A stretch of DNA of 22,358 bases from CAZMRW01 sp964568805 (GTDB lineage Bacteria > Pseudomonadota > Gammaproteobacteria > Methylococcales > Methylomonadaceae). Position 1 is the first letter of the stretch; each line of letters starts with the position of its first letter. The stretch is from NCBI GenBank assembly GCA_964568805.1, contig CAZMRW010000074.1:1-22358 (forward strand), written 5' to 3'. A model generated the notes under the pieces. It saw only the letters and a list, made by a program, of their open reading frames with translations. It searched no databases and was not told the DNA's origin. Position numbers and translations under genes: made by a program. This document shows, one piece after another, positions 1-6,745 of the stretch.

Positions 1-1182
1 CAGGCAGCCTTCGGTTTTAAGTTCGTCAAATGCCTTTTTAACCATTTCATTAATTGAAATCGACGTCAATAGCAGTCCCAACAAATGAGGACTGGCTGCC
101 TCTGCTTCTGTAAAAACAGGGATAATCAGCATGGCTTTGTCATCATCAGTGGTCATGTAGGCTTCATCAGGAGATAACGGGGTCTCTTTGAAGAATCTGA
201 TGAAATTTTGAGGCAATTGTTGGCTTAAAGCAGCGCTGCTTTCTCTGTTGCCATCCGGTGTTGACGTAAATTCAATCTTGCCAACGCCGTTTTTATTGTA
301 GTTAATCCAGCTTATTGCCTTTATTTCCTTAAATAACGCCAGTGATTGTTTGGTAAACAGGTCAAATTCATCTTGTTCGACTTTTTGGGAGCCGTAAAAA
401 AAATTTCTTACCGAATTAATTGCCTGGAAATTGCCCTGAAGACGATTGACCAAAGCTTGTGACAAGGTTATTGTTTGATCCTTGAATTGTTGCCGATGCT
501 GTTTATATTCGATATGCCGCACAAACATATAGAGCGTTACTACCAGTATAAACGTCAAGATGAGCGGCAAGCCTACGGAATATCGGCGTTCATGCCAAAT
601 TTGCCGAGGTTCCGCAAAAGCGATCAGCATTATCGGTGTAAAGACCAGCACACCGATCGTATCGGCTACCCACCAACTGAACCAGTTTGCAGGAATTTCC
701 GAAATGGAAATTATGCTTTCCATATACATGGCGGTCATTCCAACCGTGGCAGGAATTAAACAACTCAATGGCCCCCCCAATAACATGAACGTCAGGATGC
801 TTTTGTCGTCTGTTAAAGGATTTGGAAATCCGACAAAACGCTGAATCGAATAAGCCCCCACTAAGGCGCTTAAGGTGGCGCCTATGCCGGTAGCAACATA
901 AATCCGAGTATATTCTCCGCTAAATCCAAACGCATAGGCGCAAATACAAAAGTTGCCAATAAAAATTCCAGGCCAAATCCGTTTACCTGATAACAACATG
1001 ACAGCAAGCGCGATTCCGGCGGGTGGCCAAAGCCCGCCCGCATTGCTGGGAGGCACGCGGAACAGCATCCCGAATAAACCAAAAAGAAAGTAAACGCTCG
1101 CGATCAGGATGATGAAAAAAAGATAATGGGCAATACGAATGATGGAAAAGCTGGGAGTCATGGCATGAAGATCAGCAGACAT
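1..1182 (-). CDS. MASE1-CHASE membrane sensor protein, N-terminal part (cut by window edge)
   Basis: An open frame runs from an ATG at 1182 off the left edge, 394 codons without a stop. Residues ~15-250 are strongly hydrophobic with several membrane segments and a WPPAGIALA stretch near residue 50, typical of MASE1 integral-membrane sensory domains. After a last membrane segment (about residues 228-245) comes a soluble region with ISWINYN and LLTSISINEM, which resembles a CHASE extracellular ligand-binding domain. In known families MASE1-CHASE is followed by GGDEF/EAL or histidine-kinase output domains; that part lies outside the window, so the output is unknown. No good ribosome-binding site precedes the ATG; a second ATG seven codons in (1161) is possible. 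A TATAAT-like string lies about 10 bases upstream of the ATG. The ligand is unknown. Confidence 0.8.
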   Translation of the reverse strand, partial: MSADLHAMTPSFSIIRIAHYLFFIILIASVYFLFGLFGMLFRVPPSNAGGLWPPAGIALAVMLLSGKRIWPGIFIGNFCICAYAFGFSGEYTRIYVATGIGATLSALVGAYSIQRFVGFPNPLTDDKSILTFMLLGGPLSCLIPATVGMTAMYMESIISISEIPANWFSWWVADTIGVLVFTPIMLIAFAEPRQIWHERRYSVGLPLILTFILVVTLYMFVRHIEYKQHRQQFKDQTITLSQALVNRLQGNFQAINSVRNFFYGSQKVEQDEFDLFTKQSLALFKEIKAISWINYNKNGVGKIEFTSTPDGNRESSAALSQQLPQNFIRFFKETPLSPDEAYMTTDDDKAMLIIPVFTEAEAASPHLLGLLLTSISINEMVKKAFDELKTEGCL

Positions 1183-1531
1183 CTAAAAAGATCATTATAG
1201 TATCTTACTATGCCTTGCGCATGATGTCCTGGTTGACACAATGCAGCCTTGTCCTTCCAATTATGCAGGGCTTAGGGATATGTTCATGAACTGCATCGCG
1301 CGCGAAGCCATATTAAAACATGAGCTTTACTTCTACAACCTGCTGATAAGCCTTAGGAAACTCTGATTGAATCTGCGAATACCAGCGCCAAAGTCAATGC
1401 TGCATCCATTATTTTGTAATGCAACGGCAAACCTGGTCTGCTGCCGCAATTGCTGAAAATCCAGGATGCCCTTAGTCAGCGCGACTCTAACAACTATGCT
1501 GTATCAGGTGCGTATACTGATCGAATCCTTC
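1183..1531. other. Gene-poor intergenic stretch
   Basis: No supported gene. It contains a perfect 10-base palindrome GTTCATGAAC (1282-1291) flanked by ATGCAG/CTGCAT arms (1263-1268, 1291-1296). A plus-strand reading from about 1357 to 1542 gives two short protein-like stretches separated by a stop; it may be a decayed coding remnant but cannot be assigned. The region separates the 5' end of the MASE1 gene from the 3' end of the small membrane-protein gene, so it should hold the MASE1 promoter and the terminator of the SulP operon. I could not identify a convincing terminator hairpin. Confidence 0.5.
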
Positions 1532-2005
1532 TCAGCTGAACATCAGATAGGTTAATATCATAATGCCAACCGAACCGGAACAAATCAGTTTGAATTTCTC
1601 CAGTTTTGATTGATGATGCCAAAAAAGTGATGTTCGGATTTTAACCTTTGCCCATTCAGTCAGGGTTTTGGTTTTCAACTGTCGATAGAGAACTTGCAAT
1701 TTGAGGCCCAGGCGATAGCAGGCAAAGGCGCCAACCGCTAACAATAAATAAAATACGATCGCCTGGGTTTGTTGACGGGTAGTATGAAAAATGTGCTCGA
1801 TCAGTTCCTCCAGCCCATATTCAAGCCATTCGAATAGTGAATGAAGGAACGAGAGCGCCAGATCGAAGACCGTGTGAAGGAACGAAAGTACAAGATCGAA
1901 CAAAACATCGTACAGGCTAAAAATGATGCCTGCAACAATGCAGTAAACAGCCAGCTTTCTATAATCCACACGAATTACATCAAGTTTTCCCGGAAAATTA
2001 GTCAT
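1532..2005 (-). CDS. Small membrane protein with 11-residue tandem repeat
   Basis: 157 residues, no family recognised. A membrane segment is likely at residues ~18-40, another at ~84-103 and a third at the C-terminus (~138-156). Between the first two lies an imperfect 11-residue repeat: FDLVLSFLHTV, then FDLALSFLHSL, then a diverged FEWLEYGLEEL. The spacing gives amphipathic helix character. The start is supported by GAGGG eight bases upstream. The gene lies 71 bases downstream of the SulP-carbonic anhydrase gene on the same strand, so the two are probably co-transcribed. It could be an accessory subunit or regulator of that transporter, but this rests only on position. Confidence 0.7.
   Translation of the reverse strand: MTNFPGKLDVIRVDYRKLAVYCIVAGIIFSLYDVLFDLVLSFLHTVFDLALSFLHSLFEWLEYGLEELIEHIFHTTRQQTQAIVFYLLLAVGAFACYRLGLKLQVLYRQLKTKTLTEWAKVKIRTSLFWHHQSKLEKFKLICSGSVGIMILTYLMFS
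1837..1903. repeat. 33-base tandem repeat, two copies, inside coding sequence
   Basis: Two neighbouring copies with a 33-base period share TGAAGGAACGA.AG..C.AGATCGAA (plus strand). The copies start with GTGAATGAAGG at 1837 and near 1870. They encode the 11-residue repeat of the small membrane protein on the minus strand. A third unit is visible only at protein level. The high DNA identity suggests a fairly recent in-frame duplication. Confidence 0.8.
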
Positions 2006-2076
2006 AATCTGCCCTCATACGGTGCGAGGATTAAGCTTTTTGCCCCTCAATGCCCCGCGTTTTAACTAACGGCTCA

Positions 2077-4260
2077 TTAACAGTCCTGATAAAAAGCCAC
2101 TTTACCGGTTTCTATATCGTACATAGCACCTACTATGCCAATTTCGCCGTTTTTGGCCATGGCAGCCAACAGAGCGCTCTGCTTTCTGATATTTGCAACG
2201 GTCAACTGAACATTTCTTTCTGCAACCTTTTGCACCAGAACCTTTGGGTCTTCAATAGCTTCCGGGGGTTCCTGTTCACGTACGGAGCGGACGGCCGGTT
2301 TAATCTTGCCCAGGAGAGGGGTTAAGTGATCCAGTTCGACATTGGCACAAGCGCCTTTTATTGCGCCGCAATGACTATGACCAAGAACCACGACCAACTT
2401 GGTTCCGGCCAGTTTACAGGCAAATTCCATACTGCCCAGAATATCGTCGTTAACGATATTGCCCGCAATTCTTGCGCTGAATACGTCACCCAGGCCCTGA
2501 TCGAAAATCAGTTCCACGGAGGTGCGGGAATCGATGCAACTGAGTATGATGGCGATCGGAAATTGCCCCGTCCGGGTGTCGTTGACCTGCTCCAGCAAAT
2601 TTCTGTTCGATTTCAAATTATTTACGAATCGTTCATTACCCTCTTTCAGCAACTCCAACACTTTTGCCGGCGTTATCGATTGCTGGGAATCATAGGTTTG
2701 CGGACGGGCGTTATCGACAGGGGGCAACGTACCGTATCCGCGAAGATTTTCGATAATGAGCTTGATATTTTTGAGTTCGGCCTCACGCCTGAAATTTTGA
2801 ATGATTTCGTAAACGTCGTAGTCGATATATTTCGACCGGGTGGCATCGATAACCACTTCGGAACCAGGGGCTATCTGTTCAAAGGTTTGCAGAATATTAG
2901 CCTTGTTTAAAAATGATACCTGCTCGGATAACCGGATGATCGTCTTATTGCCGACATGAGACTCGAAAAAATATGACGCACCTTTATAATTTTCCAGCAA
3001 TATCGATACCAGAGCTGCCGTCAGGCCTATGAAGATACCTACCAGCATATCCGTAAACACCAAACCCAAAATGGTGACGCAGAAAGGTATGAAATGGTAC
3101 ATCCCGGCTTTGTACATGGATTTAAAAATCTCCGGGTTGGCCAGTTTATAGCCGACAACCAGCAAAACGCTGGCAAGACTCGCCAAAGGAATCTTATTGA
3201 AAATCGCCGGAATAAAAATCACGGTAAAGAGCAGCAACACGCCGTGCATGAACCCGGCCGCCTTGGTTTTTGCACCAGCCCGGATATTGACGGAACTGCG
3301 AATTATCACTTGCGTCATCGGCAGGCCGCCGATAAAGCCACAGCCGATATTGCCGATACCCTGCACCACCAGTTCCCGATTTGTCGGTGTGACCCGCTTA
3401 TAAGGATCCAGCTTGTCAACCGCTTCGACTGCAAGCAGCGTCTGCAGGCTGGCCACGATCGCCAATGCGAATGCGGTCACATAGACCTTTGGATTTCCGA
3501 GCTGGGAATAATCGGGAAGATAGAGTTGACTCAGCACGTCGGCCGTATTTCCAAATACCGGAATGCTCACCAAATGATTGCTTCCCAGCGCGAGTTCAGG
3601 AAAGTATGCGATTAGAATCTGGTTGACCAGCGCGCCCGTGATAAGCGCCGTTAATCCGCCCTGAAGCAGCAGAAAAAATGAATGCCTTTTCATAAAGGGC
3701 AGCTCCCATAGCATTAGGACAGCCAGGGAAATAACCGCTATCAGAATCGCTCCCGGCGACATAAACTCCAGCATATGGGGTAATTCTGAAAGAGAAGAGT
3801 AGCTGTCCGACTGAAAAAAGGTTTGATCGCCTTCGTAATCACGGTCATACCCGACGGCATGCGGCAACTGTTTTAAAAAAAGGACAATACCGATGCCCGA
3901 CAGCATGCCGTTAATAACAGAGGTAGGGAAATAATAGGCTATAACGCCCGCTTTCATCATTCCCATCACGATCTGCAGCATTCCGGCCAAAACGACAGCC
4001 AGCAAGAAACCACTAAAACTCAGTTCCTGGATGGCCGTTGCGACAATAAGCGCAATACCCGCTGCAGGGCCGCTAATGCCTAGCGAGGATCCGCTTAATG
4101 GAACTATGATAAGTCCGCTAATGATACAGGTGATCAATCCTGAGAATAACGGCGCACCGGATGCCAGGGCAATGCCCAAGGATAGGGGAATAGCAATTAC
4201 AAAAACGGCAATTGCCGCCGGTAAATCACTTTTCAGATTTTTATAATTGAATTCAAGCAC
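2077..4260 (-). CDS. SulP-family anion (probable bicarbonate) transporter fused to beta-carbonic anhydrase
   Basis: 727 residues. Residues ~1-425 are a SulP/SLC26 permease with many membrane segments; the conserved stretch around GLPMTQVIIRSSVNIRAGAKT is at about 313-332. Residues ~435-510 look like a STAS domain (VVIDATRSKYIDYDVYEII). Residues ~530-727 are a beta-class carbonic anhydrase: CIDSR at 575-579 (zinc ligand C575, Asp-Arg dyad D577/R579) and GHSHCG at 627-632 (zinc ligands H628 and C631). All catalytic residues are present. SulP-carbonic anhydrase fusions are a known class proposed to couple bicarbonate transport to CO2 hydration; the exact anion and the direction here are inference. 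The start has AAGGA nine bases upstream. The next gene follows after 71 bases on the same strand; upstream is a divergent two-component operon. Confidence 0.93.
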   Translation of the reverse strand: MLEFNYKNLKSDLPAAIAVFVIAIPLSLGIALASGAPLFSGLITCIISGLIIVPLSGSSLGISGPAAGIALIVATAIQELSFSGFLLAVVLAGMLQIVMGMMKAGVIAYYFPTSVINGMLSGIGIVLFLKQLPHAVGYDRDYEGDQTFFQSDSYSSLSELPHMLEFMSPGAILIAVISLAVLMLWELPFMKRHSFFLLLQGGLTALITGALVNQILIAYFPELALGSNHLVSIPVFGNTADVLSQLYLPDYSQLGNPKVYVTAFALAIVASLQTLLAVEAVDKLDPYKRVTPTNRELVVQGIGNIGCGFIGGLPMTQVIIRSSVNIRAGAKTKAAGFMHGVLLLFTVIFIPAIFNKIPLASLASVLLVVGYKLANPEIFKSMYKAGMYHFIPFCVTILGLVFTDMLVGIFIGLTAALVSILLENYKGASYFFESHVGNKTIIRLSEQVSFLNKANILQTFEQIAPGSEVVIDATRSKYIDYDVYEIIQNFRREAELKNIKLIIENLRGYGTLPPVDNARPQTYDSQQSITPAKVLELLKEGNERFVNNLKSNRNLLEQVNDTRTGQFPIAIILSCIDSRTSVELIFDQGLGDVFSARIAGNIVNDDILGSMEFACKLAGTKLVVVLGHSHCGAIKGACANVELDHLTPLLGKIKPAVRSVREQEPPEAIEDPKVLVQKVAERNVQLTVANIRKQSALLAAMAKNGEIGIVGAMYDIETGKVAFYQDC

Positions 4261-4644
4261 GCTATAAATCCTTAAATTAAAAGAGTTTCGCTAAAAGTTG
4301 GCAGCCTTCATGCTATATATTAATCGTTTCATAAGTAATCGCATACCGCGGAGTTTAAAAACATGTTTTTTAACTCCAATGCTGGAATCGGGAAAGTGCA
4401 GAAACTTATGGGACGATTAATATATTAGTCTATTGATCAATGCCTGCTCTGGACAGCCAATACCATCCCCGCCAAGATCCGTCTGCAGCGATAACTCAAT
4501 CGCACCATTGGATGGAAACTTGCTGGAGCGCATAGATTGTTTCTATTCAACACTGGCCGCCCTAATATTTTCTCTGTTCATAGTTGCCGGTAATGTTATC
4601 TTAGTTGCTTAAGCTTTCATGAACCTTTCAAAACCTTCGAATCC
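4261..4644. promoter_or_regulatory. Divergent intergenic region between SulP-CA and the two-component operon
   Basis: 384 bases without a gene, holding the 5' ends of two divergent units. On the minus strand AAGGA lies nine bases before the SulP ATG, with TTTAAT just further upstream as a possible -10. On the plus strand no clear ribosome-binding site precedes the response-regulator ATG at 4645. The most striking content is a nested inverted repeat at 4315-4425, listed separately. I found no confident -35/-10 pair for the plus-strand operon. Confidence 0.5.
4315..4425. repeat. Nested inverted repeat (outer 21-base arms, inner 28-base near-palindrome)
   Basis: The outer arms at 4315-4335 and 4405-4425 are inverted copies matching at 19 of 21 positions (core TTAATCGT..CATAAG). 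Inside, 4350-4377 is a near-perfect palindrome centred on ACATGT with GGAGTT/AACTCC ends. The two are not exactly concentric. As a single strand this would fold into a long stem with an internal hairpin. It lies between divergent genes, so a transcription terminator is not expected; a small non-autonomous mobile element, a large operator or a regulatory RNA are the alternatives. Confidence 0.7.
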
Positions 4645-5319
4645 ATGAAAATTTTATTAGTTGAAGACGATGCCGTTTTGGCTGACGGATTGATTCATAC
4701 GCTGAGCCGAAACGGTTATCAGGTAACGCCTGCGACAACCGGCGCTTATGCCGAGTCTTTGCTGCTTGCGCAAGATTTTGATCTTATCGTACTCGATTTG
4801 GGTTTGCCCGATATGGACGGACTGGAGTTGCTGCGCAAACTCCGGCGTAGGAAAATTCCTTTGCCGATTATGATTTTGACTGCGCGCGATAAGGTGAACG
4901 ATAAAATAGGGGGCATCGAACAGGGCGCCGATGACTACCTGACCAAGCCCTTTGATCTCAGAGAGCTCGAGGTCAGGATGCAAGCCTTGATCCGCCGCTG
5001 TTATGGCGGTTTTAACAACGATATCGTGATCGGACAACTGACGCTCGATACCCGAAACCATCAAGTATTAACCGATGGCCAACCGGTTGTGTTATCAAGA
5101 CGCGAGTATAGCGTATTGGAAATCCTGTTGCTGCAAGCCGGAAAGGTCGTTTGTAAAGACCGTATTGGGCAGCGCCTGTCGGCCGACGGTGATGCTCTGA
5201 CCGACAATGCCATCGAAATTTATGTTCATCGGCTACGCAAGCGCATCCGGCCATACGGCGCCATCATTCGCACGGTTCGTGGACTGGGTTATTTATTAGA
5301 GACCTCAGAAGATGCATAA
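4645..5319 (+). CDS. OmpR/PhoB-family response regulator
   Basis: 224 residues, the usual length. The N-terminal receiver domain (1-~115) has the acidic pair E7/D8-D9, phospho-acceptor D51 in VLDLGLPDMDG, T79 and K101 in YLTKPF. The C-terminal winged helix (~125-222) is of the OmpR type, ending with HRLRKRIRPYGAIIRTVRGLGYLL. It resembles the QseB/PmrA/TctD branch, but I do not assign a named ortholog. It overlaps the downstream histidine-kinase gene by eight bases, so the pair is translationally coupled. It probably regulates its own operon, including the P-type ATPase, and possibly the divergent SulP-carbonic anhydrase gene; these targets are inferred from position only. No clear ribosome-binding site is seen. 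Confidence 0.93.
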   Translation: MKILLVEDDAVLADGLIHTLSRNGYQVTPATTGAYAESLLLAQDFDLIVLDLGLPDMDGLELLRKLRRRKIPLPIMILTARDKVNDKIGGIEQGADDYLTKPFDLRELEVRMQALIRRCYGGFNNDIVIGQLTLDTRNHQVLTDGQPVVLSRREYSVLEILLLQAGKVVCKDRIGQRLSADGDALTDNAIEIYVHRLRKRIRPYGAIIRTVRGLGYLLETSEDA

Positions 5320-6745
5320 AATCAGAAGTCTTAAACATGAATTACTTTTCAGACTGGTCTTACCCCTCATTTTTTTTGTTAACGTCGATACCGTGTTAAC
5401 ATATTTCGTCACGCTGCATTATGTCGATAAAACCTATGACCGGTGGCTGCTTGATTCAGCCAAGTCTGTCACACAAGAAATCAGGGTACGGGATGGCAGT
5501 GCATTTGTGGAGCTTCCCCCTGCCGCCCTGGCGATCTTTAAATGGGACGAGTCAGACAAGACCTATTTTAAAATTATTTCCGAACATCGAAAAATCCTGG
5601 CTGGAGACGCATTGGTCCCGGATCCGCCGTTGCCAAATGGAGACTGGTCACACCCCATCTTTTTTGAAGATACTATGCAAGGAGAGCCGGTCAGGGTCGT
5701 CGCCATGCTCGTCGAGCGAGGCGATATTCCGGAAAAGATTTTTATCCACGTCGCCGAAACGTTAAACAAGCGCCGCGCAATGATGCGAGACATATTCTTG
5801 ACCGATCTGGTGCCACAAATACTGCTGATCCTGACGGCAAGTTCGTATCTCTTGTCTGGCGTCAAAAGAGGGCTGAAGCCGCTGCATGCATTAGCCAATG
5901 AAATTGCTCAGCGGTCACCGACCGATTTGGAGCCGATTCCTGAGGCTCATGTTTTTTTGGAAGTGCAAACACTCACCAATACCATCAACGATTTATTCAA
6001 ACGATTGGCATTGGCCATCACCAGTCAGCAGCGATTCATCGCCAATGCCGCTCATCAATTGCGCACGCCCCTGGCCGGATTGAAATTACAGGCGGAACGG
6101 GCTCAGCGTGAACAGGATATAACCGCAATGAAGCCGGCTCTGGCACAAATTCAGGATTGCGCAGACCGCCTGTCTCATATGACGACGCAGCTGCTGGTTT
6201 TGGCCAGTTCCGAACCCATTGCCGGAAGTCATGAGTTGAATCCGATAAATCTTTGCGCACTGGCCCGGGAGATTTGTGTAGACTGGGTGCCTAAAGCCTT
6301 GCTGCGAAAAATGGAGTTGAGTTATGAAGGGCCCGAACGGGCGCTTTGGGTGCTTGGTGATAAAATCCTGCTTAGGGAAATGCTGGACAACCTGCTGGAC
6401 AACGCCATCACTTACGGTAATGAACACGGCAATATTTTGGTGAGGCTTGATGCCAACCCTACACCTCGATTGACGGTCGAAGATGACGGCCCCGGAATCG
6501 CGGACGACGAAATCAACAAGGTCTTCGAACGGTTTTATCGTATACCCGGCAGCCAGGGCAGCGGCTGCGGCCTGGGTCTCCCTATTGTTCAGGAAATTGC
6601 CGAACTGCATAATGCCCGGGTTACAGTGAGTCGCGTCAATGCCAAAGGCGGCACACGAATAGAGCTTATATTTGCTGATTTGCCGGAATCGTCACCTATA
6701 TTTGTATTCAAACAATCAACCATTAGCAATGATGATGTTATTTGA
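5312..6745 (+). CDS. Sensor histidine kinase, cognate partner of the upstream regulator
   Basis: 477 residues. An N-terminal membrane segment (~12-35) and a second one (~160-182) flank a periplasmic region of about 125 residues; the layout resembles the two-component sensor N-terminal type seen in TctE/QseC-like kinases. A HAMP-like linker follows. The H-box is RFIANAAHQLRTPLAG with phospho-accepting H248. The N-box is LDNLLDNAITYG (N364), G1 is DDGPGI (391-396) and G2 is GSGCGLGLPIV (from 416). All catalytic boxes are intact. It overlaps the regulator by eight bases. The ATPase start overlaps its last codons by about 17 bases. A cation signal would fit the neighbouring pump, but the ligand is not visible in the sequence. 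Confidence 0.93.
   Translation: MHKIRSLKHELLFRLVLPLIFFVNVDTVLTYFVTLHYVDKTYDRWLLDSAKSVTQEIRVRDGSAFVELPPAALAIFKWDESDKTYFKIISEHRKILAGDALVPDPPLPNGDWSHPIFFEDTMQGEPVRVVAMLVERGDIPEKIFIHVAETLNKRRAMMRDIFLTDLVPQILLILTASSYLLSGVKRGLKPLHALANEIAQRSPTDLEPIPEAHVFLEVQTLTNTINDLFKRLALAITSQQRFIANAAHQLRTPLAGLKLQAERAQREQDITAMKPALAQIQDCADRLSHMTTQLLVLASSEPIAGSHELNPINLCALAREICVDWVPKALLRKMELSYEGPERALWVLGDKILLREMLDNLLDNAITYGNEHGNILVRLDANPTPRLTVEDDGPGIADDEINKVFERFYRIPGSQGSGCGLGLPIVQEIAELHNARVTVSRVNAKGGTRIELIFADLPESSPIFVFKQSTISNDDVI

Noticed and set aside
1357..1542. Plus-strand protein-like reading in two pieces separated by a stop
   Set aside because: Too short and broken, with no recognised family; kept only as a remark on the intergenic stretch.
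3094..3615. Plus-strand frame of 173 codons opposite the SulP gene
   Set aside because: Antisense shadow of a well-supported gene; composition is His/Gln/Arg-rich and not protein-like, with no start signal.
6672..6728. Longer ATPase start inside the kinase gene
   Set aside because: Would overlap the kinase by 74 bases and add residues with no sign of function; the ATG run at 6729-6737 is enough.
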